This document shows, in pieces, positions 1-11,737 of a stretch of DNA of 64,000 bases. The notes under the pieces were generated by a model. The model made no database searches. It saw only the letters and a program-made list of their open reading frames with translations, and was not told where the DNA came from. The stretch spans positions 1,317,453,324-1,317,517,323 of the forward strand of contig NC_090444.1 of the NCBI RefSeq assembly GCF_031143425.1, read 5' to 3'. The position numbers were made by a program, and so were the translations under genes. How positions within the stretch are numbered: the stretch's first letter is position 1; each line of letters opens with the position of its first letter. This stretch comes from Pleurodeles waltl. Taxonomy: Eukaryota; Chordata; Amphibia; Caudata; Salamandridae.

Positions 1-429
1 GGTATCCCCAGGTGACAAGATGGTAGGGTTTTTTGGGACAGCCACCCCTTCCCCCAGATCAGGGGAATACCCCGAACCTGGCCCTCCAACCTAGGGTCTG
101 TACCCTTAGGCTGGACAGGGGTTAGGAACGAGTCCTTCTTCCCCCTATCCTTCCATCTGGGCTTCCTCCCGCTTCTCTGCAGAGTGGTACTGACAGACAC
201 CCAAACTGGGTAGACGCTTGTGCCAACCCCCCAAGTTCTCCTGACACTATGGGATCTCACTGAGTGAATAATCTTTCAGGACAAACTAGACTCTCTTCCT
301 GGGACCACCCTTGGGATACTCTCCAGGCTCTGGGGTTGGGCATAGGGGTATCCTGGGATGTCTCCAACCCCCACCTCACCTCCTTCTCTGAGGAAGGACA
401 TGGGACCCTGCATCCACCCCACTAGAAGG

Positions 430-1650
430 GGTCATGTTTGAGCTAATCTTAACCTCCCACACCCTTAGTTGGGGGGAACCTGAGCCACTGCTTTTGGGTC
501 ACTCACAAGCACCTTTCCAGGCCGTCTGGTACTCAACCAGAGGTCTGTCTCTTTTGCAGATTGCCTGGGCTTAGAGAACTTAGACTCCAACAGGTGTGGG
601 TATAGCCATAGCCCCAGAGAAAATCAATGGAACAAGTCCTCTCTGATGACCAGATTGTACAGCCCTTCAAAATTGTTTACTGTGCAATCCAACGTTCAAC
701 CATCTATTGCTTTATAACATTCCTCCACAAAATCCCCCCAAGACTGGTGAGACAGCTTCCTTCGGCCCCTGAACCTCAACCTATACTCATAAGGGGTAAC
801 TCCATATTTTGCAATCAGAGCTTCTTTCATGGGAGTGTACCTCTGCCTGTCTCTCCCTTCCAGGGCCAGGAGGGCATCCCTACCATTATTCAGGAATATA
901 AGTCTCCAGGCCAGCTCCCCAATCCTCCTCAGGAATCCTGCATACTGTCAGAGCACTCTCATACTCCTGCAGCAACTGATGTATGCCACCCCCCCCTCCT
1001 TGAAGCTAAGCACCAAGTCTGTGGGTATGTGCGTGTTGTTCCTGACAATAAACTACAAATTGCTGCTACTGCCAAACTCCACCTGTAGCACCGTGAGTCC
1101 AGAACTCTACAAATATTCTTAAGGGTCAGCTTCCTTTCCTCAAAGGCAAGCTTTTTTCTGGTGAAGGCCCTTTCAGACTCCCCCATACTTTCCCGCGCTA
1201 AGACCTTCTCAGACTCTAGCCTTCTCTCCTCTACAGCCAGGTGCGTCAGCTGCAACATCAGGTCCTTCTCAGCCTGTCTATCTCTGAGATCCTCAAGGTA
1301 CAGGGTATGGGAGTTGACACTGCTCCTGGCACTAGACCCAGCAAGGGACTTCCTATCTATGGGGTCCTCACTCTATACTGTCATCCCTGCCTGGTTGTTT
1401 TCTCCCTCCTCCTCAAACTCTTCCTCAGGGTCACTGCCCTCTGGTGGTGTGGATGGGGAACCCCCACTCAGAGTCCTCACTATTCTTGGGGTCCTCCTCA
1501 GAGTCTCCCTCTGAACCACCCCCTCCTGGTCCTCTCTCCCAGTTGCTTCTCCATGGCCCATCTAACAATAATATAGGGTTTTCACAAGGCCCCATCTGCC
1601 AGATTCTTCACCTGCAGGTAGGCTGTGCTCCCTGCAGAACCCCTTTAACT
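430..1650 (-). pseudogene. Ty3/gypsy-type gag remnant
   Basis: Read on the minus strand this stretch encodes a degraded Gag. From the N-terminal side there is an acidic Ser/Pro/Glu-rich segment (about 1561-1373), then a Glu/Arg/Lys-rich helical segment with residues such as LAVEERRLESEK (about 1258-1130). A capsid-like segment follows (about 860-620) with AKYGVTPYEYRLRF and, nearer 650, NNFEGLYNLVIRE. The last motif matches LYNLILREH in the Gag frame at 40.8 kb, so both belong to one broad family. The first two segments share a frame but are separated by a stop, and further stops and shifts follow. Gag packages the RNA of LTR retrotransposons. An LTR-like block lies just upstream in this orientation (1902-2666). 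Any pol part would lie beyond the left edge. Confidence 0.7.
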
Positions 1651-1901
1651 CCTAGAATGTGTAACCCCACAATTCATTTATGTCAAGGGCAGGTCCCATT
1701 TTGACAGGGTAAAACACTGCTGTAAGCAAAAAGAGTCCCAAAGTGCAAGAAAATGAGGCAGGAGTAACAACAAAAATGCCCAATGAGAGAAACAAGAAAC
1801 AAGCAACAAAACATAATGGCCTAAGTGCAGAGTTTGTAGTGCAAAAATGAGTCACTGTGGTATTGTTCCAACACAAGTCCTATTCTCGCTGCTGAAACCA
1901 A

Positions 1902-2666
1902 TGCTAGTAATTGGGTCTCTAGTTGGCAGTTGTATGCCAAGTAGGGACCACAATACTAGTCAGGGTAAGTCAAAATACATGACCTAAATTAACCTTTACT
2001 CACCCTCAGGTAGCTTGGCGCAGAGCAGGCAGGCTGAACTTAGAAGGCAATGTGTATAATATTTGTGCAACACACACCCACAATAATCACAGGAGGTACA
2101 CCACAAAAAGACTTGACACAGATGTAGAAAAATAAAGCGTGTTTATCTGCATAAAATTAAGATCAGAATGACATAGATCTAATTTACCAGTGACTAAATA
2201 TTAACTTTGCAGGATTACGCAAAACAAGTTTGATAACCATTGATGAGACAGAAGAGGTGGCGCAGTGTACTCCATGGCACGAGTGTGCATTGTTTACACA
2301 CATTACGGTAATGTCTTGGGTGTTTTCCTCTCGGAGAGCGGCTGAGTGTGAGGTTCCAACGTGTGGTCCACAGTAAAGCAGATGGGGATAACTGGGGAGC
2401 TGTGAAGCGGAGGCCAGTGACATGAGGAGGGGGGGAGTCACTGCCACAGCCACAGGCCTCGGTAAATGAGTGGACAGCAAAGTGCACGTAACCGCTCAGT
2501 ACCTTTGATGAAAGTGTGTGACCAAGTAAGGCCATTTGAGGTTGAAGATCAAAGCAGACAATTAAATTTAGCAAAGTCACTCAGGGGTGTTTGATGTAAG
2601 TGGGCGTCAGAACCTGGAGAAAATTTAAAATATCTCACAAGTGCCAGTACTGACACTACTTCTACA
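1902..2666 (-). repeat. LTR-like block upstream of the gag remnant
   Basis: The low-coordinate end resembles, in the same orientation, the end of the LTR at 29474: AATTGGGT, a TTGGCAG motif, a CTCACCCTC-GGTAGCTT stretch and a TATTTGTGCAACAC motif occur in the same order. The minus-strand 5' end would be TGTAGA near 2666 and the 3' end CTAGCA near 1902. The gag remnant follows directly, as expected for a 5' LTR. The distal end is an estimate. Confidence 0.5.
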
Positions 2667-3180
2667 CCCCCTAGTTTCCTTCATGACCATTATATTCAAT
2701 AACAGTGATCACCATTTATTATTTTGAGTCAATAATCATAACTCTTTTTTGAAAAAGATTATCATATACAAAAAATATATGAATATATCATAGATATATA
2801 TTACAATAAGGCAAAAGGTTTGGAGGTAACCCTGCAGAAAGGGCTATATATATATTCACTTAAAAAAACCAAAGGTTACAAGGACGTTATAGTTAGACTC
2901 ACATTTTAGATGCACAAAACTATAGAAATTCACCTGTTATAGTTAGAGTTATCTCAAGTAACTATAACTCGTGCCCTAAGGTTACTATAACTTGGTTTTG
3001 TTATCACAACTTTTACTGCAAATATTACATTAATATTATCAATGATGCTATCAAAGATGTCATGAGTGCCGTAATTTGTAGGGTAATTAGCAGTGCATGT
3101 TATGGTTGCTATGGTGGCACAGGTTGTACAATATTTTTGAAAATATATTTTGACATGCAACCACATACAACCACCTCATA
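2667..3180. repeat. AT-rich repeat with TATAGTTA/TAACTATA inverted motifs
   Basis: This AT-rich stretch contains repeated GTTATAGTTA and its complement TAACTATAAC around 2885-3000, so it can fold back on itself. It looks like the edge of a non-autonomous repeat, but I could not define ends or a family. No coding signal is seen. Confidence 0.3.
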
Positions 3181-3917
3181 TCATTATTGTGGTATTTTGG
3201 AAAAGTTTGAATGTGTAGCATGGCTTTATTTTTAATTTCTATTTGTTGCTTTATAAACAATCCACATTTAATTCATAACACGTGTCAAAATAGGGAAGGG
3301 GAATGAGAAACAAAAAAGGGAACTAATCATGCAATCAACACATCGAATAAGTGCACAAGTGCATCAGCAGCCAGAGATTCAGCATAGAAATTTAAACATA
3401 TGAATCAGATCTTCATATATTAAAAATACACATGAGTCTGACTACAAGTATAAAGGGAAAAAAGTCCAAACAAATAATGACTAACATCCAGCCCTTCATG
3501 AATACCGAATCCCAAGAGATAGCACCAAAAATCAAGTTTTCACTCATAATACAATAATCTCATGGGTTTGTTTCTGACTACCATACCCTTAAAGTGCTTT
3601 GAATACATAAAGTACTCAAAATACCAAAGATGCTGGGGAATACCTGCATTAATAGTGTAAACGTATCTATAGATAACTAGCAAATGTCATATCATTCTTC
3701 CAATTGAAACTTCACGGAGTAACAGAGTATTGAGAATTAACCCAATCCGCAAACAGACCCCACGTTTTCTTCCCCTTCTGCCTAGCCTTCTTCCCCTTGC
3801 ACTCATAAAGCTTGTTCTTCAGATTGGACAATGAAAGAAGGCACCCTGGCCACTGCTGAAAGGATGGGGGCTAAGGATCAAGGCATGCAGCAGCTATACA
3901 GATACGACACACAGCCA
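3181..3917. other. No recognised feature
   Basis: I see nothing codable here. It lies beyond the 3' end of the minus-strand LINE and may be LINE 3' untranslated sequence or unrelated host DNA. Confidence 0.3.
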
Positions 3918-4081
3918 TCACAATAAAGATAAAAGACTTTCTCTCAGTGACACCTGCAGTCTCCTGTACCTCAGAAGCATGATTCTCAGATTATGTATCA
4001 AGTTGAAATTTAGCACTTCTCCCAAGAATTTAGAGATTTCTAATTTAAGCGGATCCAATTTAGGGCTGATCGAAAATATAT
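3918..4081 (-). pseudogene. L1-like LINE ORF2, extreme C-terminal part
   Basis: The minus-strand frame ending at 3918 reads FSISPKLDPLKLEISKFLGE and onward, resembling the C-terminal tail of L1-type ORF2 proteins. It starts exactly at the left edge of the piggyBac-like element. The rest of the same protein resumes on the far side at 11752. With the 7.67-kb insert and one ATAT copy removed, the two parts join in frame. ORF2 carries the endonuclease and reverse transcriptase that copy LINE RNA into the genome. This copy is dead because of stops elsewhere. Confidence 0.7.
4078..4081. repeat. Target-site duplication, left (ATAT)
   Basis: ATAT directly precedes the CCCC terminus of the piggyBac-like element. 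The same four bases follow the other terminus at 11752-11755. Collapsing the pair restores the LINE frame, so this is a real 4-bp duplication. Confidence 0.8.
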
Positions 4082-4095
4082 CCCCTTCTGTGCCG
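4082..4095 (+). repeat. piggyBac-like left terminal inverted repeat
   Basis: CCCCTTCTGTGCCG matches the reverse complement of 11738-11751 at 12 of 14 bases. It is followed by further hairpin-forming sequence (GCCGCGGACGTAATGA and its complement). Confidence 0.8.
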
Positions 4096-4382
4096 CGGAC
4101 GTAATGATTACGTCCCGCGGCACAGTGCTCCTGTGCCGAGGACGTAACCATTACATCCTCGGCACGGAGCCCGGAGGAGCGATCGCGCGCTGACCTCATT
4201 ACCCACTGCCATTCGCACTGGAAGCCATATGCTGCCAGTGCGATCACAAGAGAAACAGGTAAGTTTCTCCTCCGGCGGGTGGGGGGTTTGGGCCAAAGAG
4301 GCACCGGGGGAAAGGAAAAGCTTTTCCTTTCCCCCGGTGTCTCCTTGAGCATTCCTGCTGCCCGATCGCATTGCGATCAGGC

Positions 4383-5600
4383 AGCAGGAATGCCCCCTAG
4401 ACGCCAGGGATTTTAATTTTTTTATTTTGATGTGAAATGTTTGTGTTTGGGAGTGGCCCCTTGGGCAAGGGTCGCTCCCTTTTGGGGACATGTTTATGTT
4501 GGCTATTTCTGCCCCCATTGGGGGCAGATCGGCCTATTATTTTTAGGCCGATCTGCCCCCAAGAAGGGCAGAATCCACTAGACACCAGGGATTTTTTTAT
4601 TTATTTACAGTGAAATGTTTTGCGTTGGGTAGCAGCCCCTTGGGCAAGGGTCGCTCCCATTTGGGGGCATGTTTCTTGTGGCCATTTCTGCCCCCCTTGG
4701 GGGCAGATCGGCCTATTATTTTTAGGCCGATCTGTCCCCCTAGGGGGCAGAATCCACTAGACGCCAGGGGATTTTTTTTTTAAATTACTGTGAAATGTTT
4801 TGCGTTGGGTAGCGGCCCCTTGGGCAAGGGTTACCCCCCTTTGGGGGCACGTGTACCAATGCCATTTCTGCCCCCCTTGGGGACAGATCGGCCTATTATT
4901 TTAAGGCTCACCTGCCCCCTAGGGGGGCGAAAACCACTAGAACGCCAGTTTTTTTTTTAATATGTTTATTTAATGTGGGGGGGGCGTCCCCTTGGGCAAG
5001 GGGCACCCCCCCAAGGGTGGCATTGAACTGTTGGCCATTTCTGCCCCCCTTGTGGGCAGATGGGCCTATTTTTTGCTAGGCCCATCTGCCCGAAGGGGGG
5101 GCAGAAGCCACTTAGACACCAGGGATAGTGTGCGTGTGTGTGTGTTAGTGGAGGGGGGCGGCCCCTTGGGCAAGGGTTTCCCCCCCTTTGGGGGCACGTT
5201 TACCAAGGCCATTTCTGCCCCCCTTGGGGACAGATCAGCCTATTATTTTTAGGCTGATCTGCCCCCAAGGGGGGCAGAAACCACTGGAATGCCAGGGATT
5301 TTTAAAAATAGGTTTATTTATGTGGGGGCGTCCCCTTGGGCAAGGGGCACCCCCCCAAGGGGGGCATTGAACTGTTGGCCATTTCTGCCCCCCTTGGGGG
5401 CAAATGAGCCTATTTTTCTTAGGCCGAAGCCACGTAGGCACCAGGGATAGTGTGTGTGTGGTTTGTTTTTTGTTTGGGGGTGGACCCTTGGGGACACACT
5501 ACTAAAGGTATTTTCTGCCCTCCTTGGGGCAGATAGGCCTAGTTTTTAGTAGGCCCATCTGCCCCTATTGCAGAATCCACTTAGGCACCAATTTCTAAAT
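4383..5600. repeat. Left internal tandem repeats, about 175 bp each, palindromic
   Basis: About seven degenerate units occur with spacing near 170-182 bp, each marked by CATTTCTGCCCCC near 4503, 4682, 4864, 5036, 5210, 5380 and 5510. Each unit contains a palindrome of about 60 bp: CTGCCCCC, GGGGGCAGAT, CGGCCTATTA and their complements around a TTTTTAGG loop. Units also share GCCCCTTGGGCAAGGG and a CACTAGACGCCAGGG motif. They lie inside the transposon upstream of the transposase. A role as subterminal transposase-binding or hairpin sequence is inference. Confidence 0.8.
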
Positions 5601-5757
5601 GCTTGATGGTGGGATGTTTGTCAACTGACGAAGTATTTGCATTTGTGATCATTTTTTTCCTTCTTTTTGTTCTAGTTCAAAGCTTTTGCTTTCTTTGCTG
5701 TGCTCCTTGCGGTTTTGGCGGTGGTTGACCTGCAGTTTGCATAGTTGTATGTTTTAG

Positions 5758-5922
5758 GTAAGTAAAAACAATTTACTCCAAAGGAGTATTGTTGCCATGC
5801 ATGAATGACATGTTTGTAGGTGGTGCACTAAATGCAGGTTTGTGTGAAATTGTCCTTAGATTTGTGCACAATGATATTTGTGTTGTCTTATTTCTAATTT
5901 GCTTTTCTTTCTTTCTTTTTAG
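5758..5922 (+). other. Possible 5' UTR intron of the transposase gene
   Basis: A good donor, TTTAG|GTAAGT, sits at 5757/5758. A pyrimidine-rich acceptor, TTTCTTTTTAG, ends at 5922. The sequence between holds no convincing coding signal, and the transposase coding frame begins downstream. This is a prediction from splice-site consensus only. Confidence 0.4.
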
Positions 5923-6110
5923 TGGGATATCATTGGTGATTGCTGTGTCTGTGCAGAGTAGTTGCTCGTGATTGAAGCTTTTTCAGGCAAGTGAGCGGTA
6001 TCGTTTTTGAGTTTATAACTCTTACTAATAAAGCTACACTTTATTATTTATCTTACACAGTGCTGGTTGTTGGTGGTGCATTTGTCCAGTTAATTTTCGT
6101 AGGAAAGATC

Positions 6111-7901
6111 ATGGCTAGCTGCAGGATGACTGCTCAGCAGGTGGTTGGTATGCTTTTTGAGTCATTGTCTGATCATGATTATGAGACGGACTCTGCATCT
6201 GAGGCAGAGGAGGAAGTGAGGGATTCTGGCAGTGAAGTTTCTGCCGGAGAGGAATCTTCTGATGAGGAAGCCACACTCAGTGCAGATGAAGGGTCTGTTT
6301 CAGAGGAGGACACTGATGTGCCATTAGTGCAGCAACCTGGGGCTGAAAGGTTTCCCGTTAAAAGACCTGAACTCTGGGTTGCCCCAAACATGGAGCAGCC
6401 AGAGTTGCCTGCCTTTACTGGTCTCCCGGGGTGTAGAGTCAATACTGAGAACTTTTTGCCTGTCAATTTCTTTGAGTTATTTGTGGATGATGTGTTTTTG
6501 GAAGAGATTGTTGAGCAGACTAATTTGTATGCAGAGCAGTATTTGAGGGACAAAGCTGCTAGACTTAGGCCGCACTCTAGAGCTGCCCAGTGGATTCCCA
6601 CAAATTTGGAGGAGATGAAAAGGTTTTTAGGTTTGACTCTTTTGATGGGGTTGATAAGGAAGCCATCACTGGCTTCTTATTGGTCTACTAGTCCCTTGAT
6701 GGCAACATCCATATTTCCTGCAACAATGAGTCGTAATCGGTATTTGCTTCTTCGTAGGATGCTGCATTTTATTGACAATGCATTAGCCTTGCCACGAGAT
6801 CACCCTGATTCTGACCGTCTTTTTAAGATTAGGCCTGTCCTTGATCATTTTGTAGATCGGTTTTCAGAGGTCTATGTTCCAGGCAAAGAAATAGCTGTGG
6901 ACGAGTCTTTGGTCCTCTTCAAGGGTCGTTTGGTTTTTAGGCAGTACAATCCTAGCAAGAGGGCACGATGTGGAATTAAATTGTATATGCTGTCTGAAAG
7001 TAGTACATGATATGTGTATAATTTCCGTGTCTACATTGGTAGGGATTCCAGTATTGACCCCCCTGGTTGTCCTCTCACTTTTGGAGTTACTGAGAAAATT
7101 GTGTGGGAACTTGGTAGACGACTGTTCAACAAAGGTCACCATTTGTAAGTAGATAACTTTTACACTGGAGTGCAGTTGTTCAAGGAATTGTTTAGATTGG
7201 ACACTGTTGCTTGTTGCACAATTCGTTGTAACCGGAAAGGCTATCCAAGGGAGCTGTCTGTAAAAAACTTGAGAGGGGACAGTGCAGTGCCTTGTGGAAT
7301 GATGAGCTGCTGGCTTTGAAGTTTTCAGACAGGAGGGATGTCTACATGCTAAGTACCATCCATGATGAGAGTACTTGCCCCGTGACCGTTTGGGACCAGG
7401 TTGCTGAAGTGCGCAAACCTGTGTGCATTTTAGATTATAATAAGCACATGGGAGGTGTAGGTAGAGTTGATCAGAGGTTGGAACCTTATACTGCTATTCG
7501 TAAGTCTTACGTTTGGTATAGGAAGTTAGCAATTCACCTCTTCCACTTAGCAACTTTTAATGCTTTTATTGTGTTTAAGGATAGGTCTCCAGAGTCAAGG
7601 ATGACATTTGTGAAATTTCAGGAGTCAGTGATAGAGAGCCATATTGTGGTGGAACAGGCCAGAGTTCCTAGAGAAGCAGTGGTGGAGGATGTGGCTAGAT
7701 TGAAAGATCGCCACTTTGCTGAGCACATTCCTCCAACCCAAAAAAGACTTCCCAGCTAAGAAATGTAGAGTGTGTTTTTGAAGAGGTATCCGGAGGGAGA
7801 CTCTAATGTACTGCCCAGATTGTCCTTCAAAGCCTGGTCTGTGTGTGGGTGGTTGTTTTAAGAATTACCACACCCAGAAGAATTACTGGGAACAACCATG
7901 A
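6111..7901 (+). pseudogene. piggyBac-like transposase, broken
   Basis: The likely start is ATG 6111 (MASCRMTAQQVVGMLFES). An acidic Glu/Ser/Asp-rich N-terminal segment (6170-6330) leads into the transposase core. Motifs seen: WIPTNLEEMKRFLGL, VPGKEIAVDESLVLFKG with the first catalytic Asp at 6900-6902, and VDNFYTG with the second at 7152-7154. In the third site GGVGRVDQ replaces the usual GGVDxxDQ, so the third catalytic Asp is Gly at 7460-7462, while the following Asp is kept. A C-terminal Cys-rich domain (CxxC, CPDCP, LC, CF, YH) runs to TGA 7899. Breaks: TGA 7008, TAA 7146, a frameshift near 7270-7295, a frameshift at the A6 run near 7742, and TGA 7778. The intact enzyme would cut and paste the element. 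Confidence 0.9.
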
Positions 7902-8754
7902 GTGTAAACTCATGTCTGTTTTGTATTTTCATGTGTTCAGTTTCATGGTTAGCATTTCTGTCATGTACTTAGTTAGAGCTTTTGTGTTTGTAGTTTTGTA
8001 ATTATTTCTAATTAGTTAGGGGTTTCTTTGTTTAAAAAAAAAAAAGTGATGCCATTGTGTATGGAGTGGGGCTTGGCTGAGGGTGTACATAGTGTACATA
8101 TTGACTTGCTGTTGGCTATTGCAACACACTGCCAGCCAAACACCAGTCCACACACTCCCATCAGCTGGTGTGATTGTTGTATCAGGCATGTGGGCGTATG
8201 TAAGTGATGGGCCCTTGAGTGGCGCTGTCTGTCGATGTGAGTGTTGCAATGTGCTGGACCCGTGGCTGGCGGTGTGAATGGTCTTGTGCGTGTCATGTAT
8301 GAAAGGTATGTGAATGGACTTTAAAGTGGTTGGTGCCTTGCCGTGGCTTTACAGCTAACGAGCTGTGAGTCATTGGTTCAGTTTTTTGGCCTTTCAGTTA
8401 TTAACAGTGCATTTCATTTTTGTGAAATCCACTGAACCATCACTCACCCTCGTGCCAAATCCAACCAGTATGTGTGGTAAAAATGACAAAACCTGCTCCG
8501 CTGTAATCAGGCGTCGCAGCACACCTGTGACACGCTAGGTGCCTCGGGTGGGACCCCGATGATGAAGCATGCCACCAACTTGGTTGGTGGGTGAGGGGTC
8601 TTTTTCACATAACCTAAGTGCGTTTCTTTTCACAATTTTAGTGTTTGGTACATCACAGACGTATGTGGACACATCAAAATTATATATTACAAAACTACCT
8701 GTGTTTGGGGGGGCGGGGGCACCTATGTTTTTGGTCCTGGGTGCGGCCTTCATC

Positions 8755-9005
8755 TAGGGAAACCTACCAAACCCAGACATTTTTTTAAACTAGACACCCC
8801 AAGGAGTCCAGGGAGGTGTGGCTTGCATGGATCCCCCAACATTTTCTTACCCAGACTCCTCTGCAAACCTCAAAATTTGCTTAAAAAAACATATTTTCCT
8901 GACTTTCATTTGTACGATCACCGCTCCAGCACAAAATTCCTACTCCCCAGCTTTCCCCTCAGTCTCCCAAGTAAAATGACACCTCACTTGTGTGGGTCCA
9001 CAAAG
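8755..9005 (-). repeat. Inverted degenerate copy of the 383-bp repeat
   Basis: Read in reverse, this block matches the units that follow in direct orientation: CACACAAGTGAGGT, GGGAGACT, AAATTTTGAGGTTTGCA and GGTTTGGTAGGTTTCCCTAG occur in the same order. It is more diverged than the direct copies. It lies between the transposase gene and the direct array, inside the transposon. Confidence 0.7.
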
Positions 9006-9084
9006 CAGAGTCAGCCTAAAGATGTATAAAAGAAGAATATGTCCTTATCAACTCGCTGTGCTATCCCCTCTAGCTCTACAAGTT

Positions 9085-10690
9085 TTTGGCCTTATTCTGT
9101 TGCAGGCACCTGGCCCACCCACACAAGTGAGGTATAGTTTTTACCGGGAGACTTGGGGGAACGCTGGGTGGAAGAAAGTGTGTGGCTTCTCTCAGATTCC
9201 AGAACTTTCTGTCACCGAAATGTGAGGAAAATGTGTTTTTTAGCCAAATTTTGAGGTTTGCAAAGGATTCTGGGTAACATAACCTGGTCAGAGCCCCACA
9301 AGTCACCCCATCTTAGATTCCCCTAGGTCTCTAGTTTTAAAAAATGCACAGGTTTGGTAGGTATCCCTAGGTGCCGGCTGAGCTAGAGGCCAAAATTTAC
9401 AGGTAGGCACTTTGCAAAAAACACCTCTGTTTTCTGTCAAAAAATGGGATGTGTCCACGTTGTGTTTTGGGGCATTTCCTGTTGCGGGCGCTAGGCCTAC
9501 CCACACAAGTGAGGTATCATTTTTATCGGGAGACGTGGGGGAACGCTGGGTGTAAGGAAATTTGTGGCTCCTCTCAGATTCCAGAACTTTCTGTCACCGA
9601 AATGTGAGGAAAATGTGTTTTTTTAGCCAAATTTTGAGGTTTGCAAAGGATTCTGGGTAACAGAATCTGGTCAGAGCCCCAAAAAGTCACCCCATCTTGG
9701 ATTCCGCTAGGTCTCTAGCTTTCAAAAATGCACAGGTTTGGTAGGTTTCCCTAGGTGCCAGCTGAGCTGGAGACCAAAATCTACGGGTAGGCACTTTGCA
9801 AAAAACACCTCTGTTTTCTGTCAAAAAATGGGATGTGTCCACGTTGTGTTTTGGGGCATTTCCTGTCGCGGGTGCTAGGCCTACCCACATAAGTGAGGTT
9901 TCATTTTTATCGGGAGACTTGGGGGAACGCTGGGTGGAAGGAAATTTGTGGCTCCTCTCAGATTCCAGAACTTTCTGTCACCGAAATGTGAGGAAAATTT
10001 GTTTTTTTAGCCAGATTTTGAGGTTTGCAAAGGATTCTGGGTGACAGAACCTGGTCAGAGCCTCACAAGTCACCCCATCTTAGATTCCCCTAGGTCTCTA
10101 GTTTTAAAAAATGCACAGGTTTGGTAGGTTTCCCTGGGTGCCGGCTGAGCTAGAGGCCAAAATCTACAGGTAGGCACTTTGCAAAAAACACCTCTGTTTT
10201 CTGTCAAAAAATGGGATGTGTCCACGTTGTGTTTTGGGGCATTTCCTGTCGCGGGTGCTAGGCCTACCCACACAAGTGAGGTTTCATTTTTATCGGGAGA
10301 CTTGGGGGAACGCTGGGTGGAAGGAAATTTGTGGCTCCTCTCAGATTCCAGAACTTTCTGTCACCGAAATGTGAGGAAAATTTATTTTTTTAGCCAAATT
10401 TTGAGGTTTGCAAAGGATTCTGGGTAACAGAACCTGGTCAGAGCCCCACAAGTCACCCCATCTTGGATTCCCCCAGGTCTCTAGTTTTAAAAAATGCACA
10501 TGTTTTGTAGGTTTCCCTAGGTGCTGGGTGAGCTAGAGGCCAAAATCTACAGGTAGGCACTTAGCAAAAAACACCTCTGTTTTCTGTCAAAAAATGGGAT
10601 GTGTCCACGTTGTGTTTTGGGGCATTTCCTGTTGTGGGCGCTAGGACTACCCACACAAGTGAGGTACCATTTTTATCGGGAGACTTGGGG
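9085..10690 (+). repeat. Right internal tandem repeats, about 383 bp each
   Basis: There are three complete direct units (about 9346-9728, 9729-10110, 10111-10494), with partial units on both sides. Markers per unit are CACAGGTTTGGTAGG, AAAAAATGGGATGTGTCC, TTTTGGGGCATTTCCTG, CACACAAGTGAGGT and CCAGAACTTTCTGTCACC. Spacing is 382-384 bp. The short open frames inside are identical peptides from unit to unit and are by-products of the repetition. The array belongs to the piggyBac-like element. Confidence 0.85.
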
Positions 10691-11737
10691 GAACATAGAA
10701 TAGCAAAACAAGTGTTATTGCGCCTTGTCTTTCTCTAAATTGTTTCCTTCCAAATATAAGAGAGTGTGTAAAAAATACGTCTATTTGAGAAATGCCCTGT
10801 AATTCACATGCTAGTATGGGCACCCCGGAATTCAGAGATGTGCAAATAACCACTGCTCCTCAACACCTTATCTTGTGCCCATTTTGAAAATACAAAGGTT
10901 TTCTTGATAGCTATTTTTTACTCTTTATATTTCAGCAAATGAATTACTGTATGCCCGGTATAAATGAAAACCCACTGCAAGGTGCAGCTCATTTATTGGC
11001 TCTGTGTACCTAGAGTTCTTGATGAACCTACAAGTCCTATATATCCCTGCAACCAGAAGAGTCTAGCAGACGTAACAGTATATTACTTTCAAATATCTGA
11101 CATTGCAGGAAAAAGTTACAGAGTAAAATGTAGAGAAAAATTGCAGTTTTTTTCACCTCAATTTCAATATTTATTTTTCTCAGTTGTTATTTTCTGTAGG
11201 AAACCTTTGTAGGATCTACACAAATTACCCCTTGCTGAATTCTGAATTTTGTCTACTTTTTAGAAATGTTTCGGTTTCTGGGATCCAGCATTGGTTTCAC
11301 GCCCATTTCTGTCACTGACTGAAAGGAGGCTAAAAGCACAAAAATTCATAAAAATGGGGTGTGTCCCAGTAAAATGCCAAAATTGTGTTGAAAAATTGGG
11401 TTTTCTGATTAAAAGTCTGCCTGTTCCTGAAAGCTGGGAATCTGGTGATTTTAGCACCGCAAACCCTTTGTTGGTGCCATTTTCAGGGAAAAAACCACAA
11501 GCCTTCTTCTGCAGCCCCTTTTTAAAACAACGAAATTTTCACTGTATTTTGGCTAATTTCTTGGCCTCCTTCTGGGGAACCCACAAAGTCTGGGTACCTC
11601 TAGAATCCCTAGGATGTTGGAAAAAAAGGACGCAAATTTTGCGTGGGTAGCTTATGTGAACAAAAAGTTATGAGTGCCTAAGCGTGAACTGCCCCAAATA
11701 GCCAAAAAAAGGCTCGGCACAGGAGGGAGAAAAGGCC
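10691..11737. other. piggyBac-like element, right subterminal region
   Basis: This is non-coding element sequence between the 383-bp array and the right terminus. The part from about 11260 resembles the internal repeats only loosely. CTCGGCACAGGAG at 11713-11725 is the inverted partner of 4128-4140. No gene is seen. Confidence 0.5.

Noticed and set aside
627..1088. 153-codon plus-strand frame at the left edge
   Set aside because: It is antisense to the gag remnant, whose capsid motifs are on the minus strand.
4992..5441. Gly/Pro-rich frames in the left piggyBac repeats
   Set aside because: Translations of CCCCTTGGGG palindromic units with no conserved protein pattern.
9303..10427. Identical 67- and 82-codon frames repeated on both strands
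   Set aside because: By-products of the 383-bp non-coding repeat of the piggyBac-like element.
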